From: Calothrix sp. NIES-2100
GTDB lineage: Bacteria; Cyanobacteriota; Cyanobacteriia; Cyanobacteriales; Nostocaceae
Assembly: GCF_002368195.1 (NCBI RefSeq)
Contig: NZ_AP018178.1
Coordinates: 8,258,645 to 8,322,644, forward strand
Direction of reading: 5' to 3'
Length of the DNA: 64,000 bases
The position numbers were made by a program, and so were the translations under genes. Below, piece by piece: positions 17,308 to 26,495 of the stretch. Each line of letters starts with the position of its first letter. Within the stretch, counting starts at the first letter, position 1. The notes below the pieces were generated by a model. It was not told the DNA's origin, ran no database searches, and saw only the letters and a list, made by a program, of their open reading frames with translations.

Positions 17308-17436
17308 CAGTAAAAAACTTTATTGTTTGCAATCCAGAGCGTCTGATGTACCAGTTCTCGTCTAGTAAAGAACTTTAGGAAAATATAGACTACCTTATAA
17401 CAAGGCTTTCAGCCTTTGGCAGTAAAGAACTTTATT
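17308..17436. promoter_or_regulatory. Three iterated AGTAAAGAACTTTA dyads
   Basis: AGTAAARAACTTTA occurs at 17309-17322, 17364-17377 and 17421-17434, 55 and 57 bp apart. Copies one and three extend to CAGTAAARAACTTTATTG, a dyad of 7/8 symmetrical positions around AA. They lie between the divergent CHAT operon (starts 17174, minus) and the gene at 17650 (plus). They could be operators, or degenerate repeats. A related CAATAAAGAATTTTATTA occurs near 28082. Confidence 0.4.
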
Positions 17437-17467
17437 GTTTACTTACATGAGGGTGAAGCTATACCAG

Positions 17468-17508
17468 AGATAGGGGCTAGGGGTTAGGGGCTAGGGGTTA
17501 GGGAGATG
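17468..17508. repeat. 8-bp tandem repeat (GGGGCTAG / GGGGTTAG)
   Basis: About four and a half alternating copies of GGGGCTAG and GGGGTTAG. A GCCCAATG-type heptamer run follows at about 17566-17610. Both are typical cyanobacterial short tandem repeats and sit in the gap before the gene at 17650. Confidence 0.7.
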
Positions 17509-17649
17509 TGGTTCGACTTCGCTCACCAACCGGGAGATGAGGAAGTGTGGGGAGTTTTCTTACCCATGCCCAATGCCCAATGACAAATGACCAATGACCA
17601 ATGACCAATAACCACGATACACTGGGGTAAATTTCTTGAGGAAGAGTTA

Positions 17650-18045
17650 ATGGCAAAGCCAAACGCAGTTAAAAGTGAAACTTCTGCACAGGAATTACCT
17701 GAGGTTTCAGACAATGAAGATGGGGCGACAGTTACAGATTCTTCTGCACTAGTGGAAGAAGATACTCAGAATATTGATGAGATTGTCAACTCACTCAAAA
17801 GCTTACTGAGTGCTTTAGAAAAGCTGCAAAAAGTACGGCAGGAAGTGGGTGACATCAAACCTTTGATTGGGCGGATGCTGGATGGAGAACTGGTTACGGG
17901 TGAAGATCTAGAGCAACTGAAGGTAGGTGTGAACGGTCTAACTCGCCTTGTTCGTGCTTATAGCGATCATCAAACAGCTTTGACTAAAGCACAACCTGCA
18001 AGAAAACTTTTAGATCAAATGTTGAAGGAGGGTAAAGCCGATTAA
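17650..18045 (+). CDS. Hypothetical acidic helical protein (131 aa)
   Basis: Not recognised. The first 45 residues are Glu/Asp/Ser/Thr-rich and probably disordered; the rest (NIDEIVNSLKSLLSALEKLQ ... LLDQMLKEGKAD) is helical with heptad-like leucines. It has no signal peptide or membrane segment. An AGGAAGAG ribosome site lies 5 bases before the ATG, supporting expression. It is followed 34 bp later by the glutamine-amidotransferase-type gene at 18080 on the same strand, which may share its transcript. Confidence 0.6.
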   Translation: MAKPNAVKSETSAQELPEVSDNEDGATVTDSSALVEEDTQNIDEIVNSLKSLLSALEKLQKVRQEVGDIKPLIGRMLDGELVTGEDLEQLKVGVNGLTRLVRAYSDHQTALTKAQPARKLLDQMLKEGKAD

Positions 18046-18079
18046 AATTTTCGGCTAGATTTGTGAAAAAGGAATAACG

Positions 18080-18820
18080 ATGAGTAGAAAATCTCAAAAA
18101 GCATTGATTGGTATTACTACCTGCGGTCGGCAAGGAGCATTACCATTTTCTTTAGCAAGAGATTACCTAGATGCAGTCCGCGCAGCAGGCGGTACTCCCA
18201 TATTATTACCACCAGGAGAAACTGACCCCAGCATACTCTTAGAGCCGCTGGATGGTTTAATTATCTCCGGTGGTGGAGATATTGATCCTGTTTGCTACAA
18301 CGGTTGTGACCACCCCAGTATTTATTCTGTAGATTGTGAGCGTGATGCTTTTGAACTACAATTAGCCGAGCTTGCCCTAGAGCGTCATTTACCTGTGTTG
18401 GGTATATGCCGGGGTTTACAAATTCTCGTTGTTGTCTGTGGTGGTACGCTCATTCCTCACTTACCAGAGGTATATGGTACGTCAGTCTTACATCGTCTAG
18501 AACCTGAACCGGGAAGGCGTTTGCCGACAGAACATACAGTTAGGATAGATAAGACAAGCCGGTTAGCTAACTGTGTCCAAAATACTCACATTTCTGTAGT
18601 TTCCTGGCATCATCAAGCAGTAAACAAAGTACCTCCTGGTTGGCGTGTTGTTGCTCATGCTGTAGAAGATGAAGTAATTGAGGCAGTAGAATGCGAATAT
18701 CATCCTTGGGCGCTGGGTGTACAATGGCATCCGGAGCTTTCAGCTAACGATCCAAATCATCAAGGAATTTTTCAAGCTTTTGTGCGAGCTACACATAGGG
18801 TAATTTCATACTTGAGTTAA
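18080..18820 (+). CDS. Class I glutamine amidotransferase-like hydrolase (gamma-glutamyl-gamma-aminobutyrate hydrolase family, C26)
   Basis: A 246-aa peptidase C26/PuuD-type hydrolase. The nucleophile elbow is LGICRGLQIL with C110, the oxyanion Gly stretch is LIISGGGDIDP (60-70), and the catalytic His-Glu pair is in QWHPELS near the C-terminus. SWHHQAVN is also characteristic of this family. Family members hydrolyse gamma-glutamyl amide bonds, as in putrescine breakdown. No other putrescine-pathway gene is adjacent, so the substrate is unknown. The start is set by AAGGAAT upstream of ATG 18080. Its stop overlaps the end of the convergent surface-protein gene. Confidence 0.85.
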   Translation: MSRKSQKALIGITTCGRQGALPFSLARDYLDAVRAAGGTPILLPPGETDPSILLEPLDGLIISGGGDIDPVCYNGCDHPSIYSVDCERDAFELQLAELALERHLPVLGICRGLQILVVVCGGTLIPHLPEVYGTSVLHRLEPEPGRRLPTEHTVRIDKTSRLANCVQNTHISVVSWHHQAVNKVPPGWRVVAHAVEDEVIEAVECEYHPWALGVQWHPELSANDPNHQGIFQAFVRATHRVISYLS

Positions 18821-20427
18821 TCGATTTTGACGCGGAAGCTAACAGATCCAGATTGAGCAGTAGGAATATTGCCCAATTTGACAATCACTGTACCGTTGGG
18901 ATTAGTGCGATCTCCGCAAACACTACTTTCAGGAATCTGATCTATCGGTGTTAGGGGAGAGAAAAATCTTCCCTGATCTGCGCCAGTACCGCCACCTGTT
19001 ACAGAAATACTGTTGGGTACATAGGTTGTGCCCGTAGGAATTAAGTCACATAAGTTAATATTTTCTAATGACTGCTCTGTGCGGAAATAAATTGTGTACT
19101 CAACTTCATCACCGCTTTGCACCGGTGTTTGGACATCAAATTGACCAACAGGAGGAGGGTTGAGCGCATTATCATTCTGATCGTTGGGGTCATCGATAAC
19201 ATCATTGTATTGAGTGCGCTGACCATTTGTTCTAGCGATCGCAGTAATTCGTTTGACTAACCGCAAACTACCTTGTGGTTGTTGTGTAAAACCAAAATCA
19301 GCGTCTAAGTAATTCTGTCCGGCACCTAGGGTAATGGGATTGGGTTGTGTGAGAGTAGGAGTAAATCCACTCGGTGGTTTAGAAACAGTAGCTGTGTATT
19401 GACCTGCGATTAAATTAGGAAAGCTGTATTTACCGTTAGCATCAGTAGTAGCGACAAATTCTTGTCCGGTGCTATTTCTGATCTTGACTTCAACACCGCC
19501 AATTCCCGGTTCACCTGAGTCTTGAACATTATTAGCATTAATGTCATTGAAAACAGTATCGCCAATTGAACCTAAGGCCGTTGGTACGCAGACACCGATA
19601 TCGGTGGCAAGACCAATTGTCTCATCCTGTCCTGGACCTGGATTAGGGCTTTTGTATAGCGGACCCGATTCGTAAATAATTTGGATGGTAGTAACTGGAC
19701 CTGCGAATGTAGCGGCGACATTACCCCCCGAATTTGAGGGGGGTACATTTCCCGGTTCAACTCTAGGATTTTGCCCCCGCGCCACATTTCCAACAACTTC
19801 GGTAACACTGGGGGGAGGAGGGACGTTAACATCATCTCTAATATTATTACCACGCACCAGGGTAACGGGTACATTTACACCTGCGTTGGATGCTGTGACT
19901 GTAATCTGGTCTTGGTATCTTCGTCCTTCCTCTAGCTCATTGGCTCTGTCTCTGTCTACGTCTAAAAACAGTAGAGGAGATCCGAAGATAACTGGACGAT
20001 CGGCAGTAATAATCAATGTGGCATTACCTCCCAGGTTTGAACCCCTAGCGTCGATCCCCCAGCGTAAATACGGTTTATTAATGCCACCATAGGGGCCTGG
20101 AGCAATCCCGTAGGGCACAGCACCAAGACCGCCAGGGCTGTTCTCGGGGCTTATATCCTTAATGATCCCTAGTGGATTTTCCACCATTCTGAAGTTAACA
20201 TTGGCACCACCAATATTAAGAGTCTGATTGAAATTCCCTGGCTGAAAATTCTCGCCCTGCCAATTGAGATTTTCTAATCTTGTACCTGCTGGGCAGCTAG
20301 GGGTCTGTTGTGCTAAGGCTGTTTGACTAGAAAGGCTTCCTATTAGAGGAACCTGGGGTACGGTAAACAGCAGCGTCAGGAATGTACCTCTGAAGGGTCT
20401 AACTAGATTTTTAAATAAAGGTTTCAT
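18817..20427 (-). CDS. Secreted DUF11/SdrD B-like surface protein
   Basis: A 536-aa exported protein. The start is the ATG at 20427 (AGGAAG upstream) giving MKPLFKNLVRPFRGTFLTLL..., a signal peptide ending near TALAQQ. A start at 20487 would translate the CCCAATG repeat (MPNAQCPMPNAQ) and is rejected. The middle contains an SdrD B/CNA-B repeat (GSIGDTVFNDINANNVQDSG ... GGVEVKI ... ANGKYSFPNL), and a DUF11 domain follows near the C-terminus (DEVEYTIYFRTEQSLENINL). Such domains form extracellular beta-sandwiches. It is the last gene of a minus-strand envelope cluster reaching back to 27418, so it probably acts at the outer surface with those proteins. Confidence 0.75.
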   Translation of the reverse strand: MKPLFKNLVRPFRGTFLTLLFTVPQVPLIGSLSSQTALAQQTPSCPAGTRLENLNWQGENFQPGNFNQTLNIGGANVNFRMVENPLGIIKDISPENSPGGLGAVPYGIAPGPYGGINKPYLRWGIDARGSNLGGNATLIITADRPVIFGSPLLFLDVDRDRANELEEGRRYQDQITVTASNAGVNVPVTLVRGNNIRDDVNVPPPPSVTEVVGNVARGQNPRVEPGNVPPSNSGGNVAATFAGPVTTIQIIYESGPLYKSPNPGPGQDETIGLATDIGVCVPTALGSIGDTVFNDINANNVQDSGEPGIGGVEVKIRNSTGQEFVATTDANGKYSFPNLIAGQYTATVSKPPSGFTPTLTQPNPITLGAGQNYLDADFGFTQQPQGSLRLVKRITAIARTNGQRTQYNDVIDDPNDQNDNALNPPPVGQFDVQTPVQSGDEVEYTIYFRTEQSLENINLCDLIPTGTTYVPNSISVTGGGTGADQGRFFSPLTPIDQIPESSVCGDRTNPNGTVIVKLGNIPTAQSGSVSFRVKID

Positions 20428-20451
20428 TACTGGCTTCCTAAATAAGATTAA

Positions 20452-20580
20452 CTGGGCATTGGGCATTGGGCATTGGGCATTGGGCATTGGGCATTGGGTA
20501 TTCCTTATTTATCTTCCTTGTCCCCCTTGTCCCCTTATCGCCCCTGCTCCCCTGCCCCCCTGCTCCCCTGCTCCCCTGCT
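20452..20580. repeat. GGGCATT heptamer run and C-rich tandem repeats
   Basis: Six or so copies of GGGCATT (20455-20500), then CCCCTGCTCCCCTG-type direct repeats to 20580. Both are common intergenic repeats of filamentous cyanobacteria, here separating two genes of the envelope cluster. Confidence 0.8.
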
Positions 20581-20583
20581 TCC

Positions 20584-22839
20584 TCATCTACGTCTTTCTG
20601 GTTCTAATTGCAGGTCTTGTTCTTGGCCTTCTATGGTGATGTCTATGCCTCTGACATCTTTATAAATGATTTCGGCACGGCGATCGCGTGCGTAATCTAC
20701 GCGGTTACTACCTTCACTTACTCTCTGACTTTCACCTAAGGTGCGGATTGTCATGCGTTCTGGGGCTACGCCTTGACGCAATAAGTAATTTCTCACGGCT
20801 AAGGCTCTTCTTCTGCCTAGGGCTAGGTTATATTCATTACTCGCTCTTGGGTCAGTGTGTCCTTGGATTTCGATGACTATCACGGGATATTGCTTTAATA
20901 CTTGTGCTACCCGATCTAGGACGATCGCACTCGCGGGACTAATAAAGGATTTATCTAAGGCAAAGTGAACGTTTCTTGGTGCCCTAATCTTTAATGGTGT
21001 GGGGGGTTCTGGTGGCGGTGGTGTGGGTGGTGTGGGCGGTGGGGGTGGCGCTGGACGGGAAGTACACTGGGGAATTGGTGTAGAACGCGGGTTTTTGGGT
21101 GTGAGGTTTGGGGAAGTGTTTCTCGGCCCAATAAAAGCCGCGATCGCTGGTTCTGATGTCCCATATTTCGGATCGGTGGCGATCGCACTGACTATCTCTC
21201 CTGCTTGCACATTTGCCACATTTATGGTGAAATTCCCGCTGGCATCAACAGGGGCGCTGGCTAATGGTTGGCTCAAAGCACCATAACCAGGTTCATAAAG
21301 TGCTTGTTTACCTTGTTGATAATCTTCTAGGCGATAAATTGTCACCTCCGAACCCGGATCGGCTTTACCTTCTAAGGTGACGCTATTACCACTAGGCAAA
21401 AATTCCCGCGTTTTGAATTCTGGGGCATTAATCGCACCGTTACCTGTATCTAGGCGGCGATTTCCTGAGTTGCGTTTAGGATTCGGCCCGTCTCCCCTTT
21501 GGAAGTCACTCACATCTAAATTTCTTTGGGCGTTGAGGTCAATACTCAAACCTTCTAACGCCACAAACGAGTTATTTTGAATAATGTTACGTTCGGTTTG
21601 GGGAAAAGCTGATACCACTACCCCTGGCCCAGTTTGATAGGAAATTTCGTTACCTGTTACTTGATGGTCACTACCCATCAAGTAAACTGCTGCCCGCCGC
21701 AAACGTCTGCCATTATAGGTAATGCGGTTATCACGGATTTGCACATCACCTTGGGGTTTGAATAAATACACCCCTGCCCCATCATTGGCACAGATTAAGT
21801 TACTTGTAATGCGGGATTTGCTCACCACACCTTCTATCCTTAAGGCATCAGGCATCCCAGAAATCCCATTACCGACAATGATGTTTTCTTGAACTAAAGT
21901 ATTTTCCCCCCGCACCGAGGTAATAATTGCACTGCCATCATGGTAGTAAATTCGGTTGCGGCGAATAGTTGTACCTTGGGAATTAAATACGTAAATCCCG
22001 AAAGCAGATGTTGTTTGTGGTACTTTTTCCTCTGTAGTCAACCCTAACCAGTTATTTTCAATCACCACATTTTTTGGTGGCACATCCTTTTCATAGAAAG
22101 GAAAATTGCTGTTAGGCGGTTGCTGCTGGGTAGTATTGGGCGGTGGTAACCGATGGGAAATGACAATATCCCCTGGTGGTGTAGTTAAAGTTACAGGTTT
22201 AGGGACACCATCGTAAATTAAAATATTTCCTAACTGCTGCTTAATGGCACTGGCATTGAAGCCGTAAAGACTCAAGCCACGAATCGTCACACCATCAGCA
22301 ACAACAGTTAAACCGCGAAATATTTCTTTATCTGGTGCAGGTGCGATCGCTACCACTGGAATCGGAATGGCAATTTCTGCTGTCGCGGAAGTTGCAGCAT
22401 CATATCCTGGCTGAGTCGCTCCATCGATCACTAACCCTGGACTCGCCAAATCTGGTAATTGTGTTTGTAACAGAATCGTCGTTGCATTTGCAGGCAAACT
22501 AAACTCAATTCGCGAACCGCCCCCAGTCAGCGGTTGGACTAACGCCTTTTCCGCACTGCTAAGTTGGGCAACTGTTAGCGTACCATTTACCAGTTCAATA
22601 GCTTCCCGCAAAGTTATCTGTTCATCAGGTTGGACATTACCATCTTGATTACTGTTAACTACTACCCGTAAAGAAACTGGCGCAGCAGGTAATGTTTGAC
22701 TAACAGCAACCTCAGAACCTAAAAGACAAAAAGTCAAAGGCCAAATACCCGAAAACCTGAAAAAACTCTCCTTTCTCCGCGTCCTCTGCGTCCTCTGCGG
22801 TTCAATTTTCCCTTTTTTTTCTTTCAACCTAGACATCAC
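20584..22839 (-). CDS. Beta-helix protein with C-terminal OmpA peptidoglycan-binding domain
   Basis: A 751-aa envelope protein. After a basic N-terminus and a hydrophobic stretch (FSGIWPLTFCLLGSEVAVSQ) there is a right-handed beta-helix (NosD/CASH-like, about 80-480) with repeats such as GVTIRGLSLYGFNASAI and NAWLGL/NRIYYHDGSAI-type rungs, then a Pro-rich linker (APPPPPTPPTPPPPEPPTP-like) and an OmpA C domain near 630-740 (IEIQGHTDPRASNEYNLALG with the usual GRRRA..V..YL). It probably anchors to peptidoglycan and exposes the helix in the periplasm. The N-terminal EPQRTQRTRR is translated from a CTCTGCGTC repeat, so the start may be later. Confidence 0.78.
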   Translation of the reverse strand: MMSRLKEKKGKIEPQRTQRTRRKESFFRFSGIWPLTFCLLGSEVAVSQTLPAAPVSLRVVVNSNQDGNVQPDEQITLREAIELVNGTLTVAQLSSAEKALVQPLTGGGSRIEFSLPANATTILLQTQLPDLASPGLVIDGATQPGYDAATSATAEIAIPIPVVAIAPAPDKEIFRGLTVVADGVTIRGLSLYGFNASAIKQQLGNILIYDGVPKPVTLTTPPGDIVISHRLPPPNTTQQQPPNSNFPFYEKDVPPKNVVIENNWLGLTTEEKVPQTTSAFGIYVFNSQGTTIRRNRIYYHDGSAIITSVRGENTLVQENIIVGNGISGMPDALRIEGVVSKSRITSNLICANDGAGVYLFKPQGDVQIRDNRITYNGRRLRRAAVYLMGSDHQVTGNEISYQTGPGVVVSAFPQTERNIIQNNSFVALEGLSIDLNAQRNLDVSDFQRGDGPNPKRNSGNRRLDTGNGAINAPEFKTREFLPSGNSVTLEGKADPGSEVTIYRLEDYQQGKQALYEPGYGALSQPLASAPVDASGNFTINVANVQAGEIVSAIATDPKYGTSEPAIAAFIGPRNTSPNLTPKNPRSTPIPQCTSRPAPPPPPTPPTPPPPEPPTPLKIRAPRNVHFALDKSFISPASAIVLDRVAQVLKQYPVIVIEIQGHTDPRASNEYNLALGRRRALAVRNYLLRQGVAPERMTIRTLGESQRVSEGSNRVDYARDRRAEIIYKDVRGIDITIEGQEQDLQLEPERRR

Positions 22840-22868
22840 TCACTCCTTTACACCTTGAAAGAGGGCTG

Positions 22869-25800
22869 CTACTTCATCGCTTTTAACTGTTTGAGACGCT
22901 TAATCAGTTCACTCTGGGATGTAGGCTGGAAGAGGGCTAGCGGTTCTACCTCCGATTCCTGTTCTTGCTTAGGTACAGGTTTTTGTAATCCAAAGCCGCC
23001 CAAAAGTTCATTCAACTTCAAGCTGATATTTACGTAAATACCACCTTCAGAACGGTAACCAGTAAAATCTCGGTCATCGACGCTACCAAAGCTGTAGCCT
23101 AAACCCACTCGCAGATCCGGAGTTAAATAATACCCAGACTCCACAGCCACGCCAAATTCGTTGTAATTAGTACCGCTATTGGAGGTTTGCCCAATCCAGC
23201 GCCCTTCCACAGCTAAATCGGTACGATAACCCAGTCTGTAAGTCGCCCGTAGCTGGGCTAAATTCACATCAGCATCATAGCGATCGCCATCTAAGAAAGT
23301 TACCCCATTTCGCAGGGCGTATTTACCATAAAATTCCCAGCGCCAATTAGGCGCATAAATGGCTTCTGCGGAAAAGATCTGTCCTGTAGCTGTACTCCCG
23401 GTTAATTGGGTTTCGGGGATGGAGTCATAATTTTGCCGCCATTCATATTTGAGTAAGGCGTTGAATTTGTCGTTACTCGGATCGCGGTAGGCTAAACCAA
23501 GTTTCAGGTTAGAAGTATCTCCTAGTTCTTGGAATCTGACTCCTTCTGCAACCACACCCACAGTCGAGGGAAGAAAGACGTTGGCTTCACCGGCTTGTTG
23601 ATACCGAACTAATGCGGTTATTGCTGGTGAGAGTTTCCCCGCCGCCGCCGCCGAAATTACGAGATTATTACTTTCATCTCCATCGCGATACTCAAACCTG
23701 GTGCTGGCTTGGAATTGGGGATTATCGGTATACTCGAATCCTACACTATAAACGGAACCAGAATATAGCCCCAATGAGGAAGCTGTTTGCCCTACTGCAT
23801 AGTATTGACCAAATTGGGAACCAGCCGCTGTACCATTAAAGATGTTTTTGAATATATATTCGTAACCGACATTCACCCTTAATCCCGGTGCGATCGCCCA
23901 GCGATGATTCAACCCAACAGCACCTTGTCCTTGCAAACCGTTAAATGCTGATAGCACCGAATATCGCCCAATCAAACTCGTATCCTCTGACAATTTGCGA
24001 TCGAGGATCGTATCTAGGGTTGTGATGGAGTTACCAGGAATTAAGCTGCTGTCATCATAAAATTGGTGCGCTAGCCTTAATGTCACTCCTGGGTAGGCTT
24101 TCCAGTCCAATCCTAAGGTGGTGCGGTTGGGATATAGAGGATCGCTATTGCTTAAATTTAGTTCGTTTTGCCCTTGAAAGGTTAATGATTCAGTTAAGGG
24201 GAATTTCAAACGGGAGACTAATTGATCCGCAGTCCCACTAAAGCGATCGCTAATTCTATCTTGGCGAGAACGGTTGACATACTCTAAACTCACATCCGCT
24301 GGCCCAAATCTTTGCAATATCCCGGCGCGGAAGGTTTTGAGGGTATTGTTGATTGCTTCTCCCGGACGGGCTTGGGGTTGAGGATCGAATAAATCAAAAA
24401 AGCCTAGGGTGCTATTTATCCCAGTAGCCGCCGAACCGTAGTTTTCTTCAAAGTCGTAGCCTACAGTAAAGCTAGTGGTTTCAGTAATTTTCGCCAGCAC
24501 TGATGCGCCGTAGCGTGTTTGTCCTGGTGTAAAGCTAAAGGTGGAGTTGTTGTTGAAGTTGGGTTCGACGGCGCGGTAGTAAGCTTGACCTAAAAAACTC
24601 TCGCCAATTTTGCCCAAGGCTTCTAAGCGATAAGCGGAACCGTTAAAATCGCGACCATCCACAAAGTTACCGTTAGAACGGGCATATTCCCCGATAATTT
24701 TCCCAGCATCGCCTAAAGATAGTAAAAAGTCTGCACCAAATAGGCGAAAATTCTGACTTCCTTGGTCTTCTTGGAGGTAACTTGCACCTAAAAATGATTT
24801 GCTGGCTAAATCTTGGGAAATATTATATTGCAGTCGTCCACCATAGAGTTTAGAATCTTGTCCGCCTTCGTTTTGGTAGGTAACGACGATTCGTCTGACT
24901 AAGGTAGCGCCAAAAGGGTTGAGTTCTGTGGCGAGGATGGGACGGCGAAATAAAAGTGTGCCGCGATCGTAGTCAATTTCGTAATCGGGGCCGCGAAATA
25001 ATTGTTGACGCTGAATTACTGTACCGGGGCGATTAATTTCCTCAGCTTCTAAATAAACTGTTTCACTTCCAGGAACTAACAGCCGCTTGGAAAGGAAGTA
25101 ATTACCACTAACACCGTTGGGGACGATCGTATCTCGTTGGAAGCCTTCAATGTTGTTGGCGTATAACCCAGTAATTTGTAAGGGGCCGAAGTTGTAGTTA
25201 CCTTTGAAGCCGTGTAGCTGACGGGATGTCGCTGTATACAGTTGGGACGATCGCGAGAACTCTTCGGTATTGTAGTCCCCCCACATGACATAATCTGGAT
25301 CTGCGCCGGGGATGGCGGCAGTCCGCTCAAAGCGAGCATAAAAACTATCTATTGAGGGGGTAGTGGGTGTAACTGTGGAACTATCACCGTAAACGGGATA
25401 TTGCTGTTCGCAAAATTGAACTCCCCCAAACAGGCGGTTTCTCCCTTCACAGTCTTGGTTGATGGGGCGTTCGCTGTTAAATGCACCTGTAAATAACCAA
25501 TCCCCAACTTTCCCGGTAGCAAAGACAGCCGCACTTAAGTCTACTTCTGTTCCCCCTGTTTTGTCGGGGTTGAGAAAGTCGCGAAAACTGCCCCAATAAT
25601 TGGTTCCACCAGGCCCAATGCGTAAATTGACTATCCCTGTTGCCAGTGAAGGACGAAGATAGGTAGTAAATTCTACTTGGGTGTAAGCCTCGATTGGTGC
25701 TTCCCCAACCTTGTCGAGAATTGAGGTGTCGGTTTGTTGGGGAAAGGCTAATTCGCCTGGGTTGATTTGGGGCGATCGCGTTTTGATGTTCTCTACTGCT

Positions 25801-26495
25801 GCCCGAATTCTCACTTGTTGTGGTTTAATATCTGATTGCAGAGTTGCAGTAAATTCCCCACCAATGGCACGTACCTGAAACCCGCCTTGGTCTTTATCTT
25901 GATCTGCACCGACAAATTTACCTGCACTGCTGGTTAAAGTTACTACTAAATCCTCCGTCAGCAGTTGCCCTTGTTCATCGGTAATTTGCCCTTGTAGCTT
26001 GATTGTCGAGCGTCCATCCGCTTGGACTCTTGGGTCACCTACTGGTAAAATTTCGATTTTTACCTTCCTGTTTGCATTCTGAGGCAAACTCGTTGGTGTC
26101 GGGTTTTGGATTGGCGGTGTTGGTTGCGCAATTAAAGAAGGGGAATTTTGCTGAAATTGGCTTGCTGGATTTTCGGAAAATATCGCACCATCTGTTTCAG
26201 GAGATGAGGTGGCTGAGGGGAAGATTTGAGCAACTATCTGCTCCTCTTCTTGTTCCTCTGGTGTTATTTGGGGCTGACTGTTTTCTGGTTCTGTAGCCAA
26301 GGCTTGGTTGTTAGTGGCTTTGATACCAACAAAAGTTGGTGCTATGAATGCCAAAAACGCCAGGAACATCACTCTTTTACCCTTGCTTTTCCCCGCCAAG
26401 CGCAAAATAGATAATTGCTGCTTTTGAATACCAACTCCTTGTGGACAGCCGCTTCTGGTTTTGCCCACCATACCCAAATTTTTCTTAGATATCAT
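22869..26495 (-). CDS. Large outer-membrane beta-barrel protein with N-terminal Ig-like domain
   Basis: A 1208-aa protein. A long basic leader ends in a hydrophobic segment (VMFLAFLAFIAPTFVGIKAT), then a Gln/Pro/Thr-rich linker, then a bacterial Ig/invasin-like domain (about 148-235, 'VQADGRSTIKLQGQITDEQG'), and a C-terminal region dominated by alternating amphipathic strands ending in aromatic residues, expected of an outer-membrane barrel. The position, 4-base overlap with the upstream DUF11 gene, and similar domain themes in the flanking genes argue for a joint cell-surface assembly. No plug domain or TonB box was recognised, so it is not called a TonB receptor. Confidence 0.7.
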   Translation of the reverse strand: MISKKNLGMVGKTRSGCPQGVGIQKQQLSILRLAGKSKGKRVMFLAFLAFIAPTFVGIKATNNQALATEPENSQPQITPEEQEEEQIVAQIFPSATSSPETDGAIFSENPASQFQQNSPSLIAQPTPPIQNPTPTSLPQNANRKVKIEILPVGDPRVQADGRSTIKLQGQITDEQGQLLTEDLVVTLTSSAGKFVGADQDKDQGGFQVRAIGGEFTATLQSDIKPQQVRIRAAVENIKTRSPQINPGELAFPQQTDTSILDKVGEAPIEAYTQVEFTTYLRPSLATGIVNLRIGPGGTNYWGSFRDFLNPDKTGGTEVDLSAAVFATGKVGDWLFTGAFNSERPINQDCEGRNRLFGGVQFCEQQYPVYGDSSTVTPTTPSIDSFYARFERTAAIPGADPDYVMWGDYNTEEFSRSSQLYTATSRQLHGFKGNYNFGPLQITGLYANNIEGFQRDTIVPNGVSGNYFLSKRLLVPGSETVYLEAEEINRPGTVIQRQQLFRGPDYEIDYDRGTLLFRRPILATELNPFGATLVRRIVVTYQNEGGQDSKLYGGRLQYNISQDLASKSFLGASYLQEDQGSQNFRLFGADFLLSLGDAGKIIGEYARSNGNFVDGRDFNGSAYRLEALGKIGESFLGQAYYRAVEPNFNNNSTFSFTPGQTRYGASVLAKITETTSFTVGYDFEENYGSAATGINSTLGFFDLFDPQPQARPGEAINNTLKTFRAGILQRFGPADVSLEYVNRSRQDRISDRFSGTADQLVSRLKFPLTESLTFQGQNELNLSNSDPLYPNRTTLGLDWKAYPGVTLRLAHQFYDDSSLIPGNSITTLDTILDRKLSEDTSLIGRYSVLSAFNGLQGQGAVGLNHRWAIAPGLRVNVGYEYIFKNIFNGTAAGSQFGQYYAVGQTASSLGLYSGSVYSVGFEYTDNPQFQASTRFEYRDGDESNNLVISAAAAGKLSPAITALVRYQQAGEANVFLPSTVGVVAEGVRFQELGDTSNLKLGLAYRDPSNDKFNALLKYEWRQNYDSIPETQLTGSTATGQIFSAEAIYAPNWRWEFYGKYALRNGVTFLDGDRYDADVNLAQLRATYRLGYRTDLAVEGRWIGQTSNSGTNYNEFGVAVESGYYLTPDLRVGLGYSFGSVDDRDFTGYRSEGGIYVNISLKLNELLGGFGLQKPVPKQEQESEVEPLALFQPTSQSELIKRLKQLKAMK

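Noticed and set aside
19572..20092. ORFs antisense or out of frame to the SdrD-like gene
   Set aside because: Shadows of a strongly supported CDS with a complete domain set.
20428..20487. Upstream start of the SdrD-like gene giving MPNAQCPMPNAQ
   Set aside because: This is translated heptamer repeat; the ATG at 20427 has a ribosome site and begins a signal peptide.
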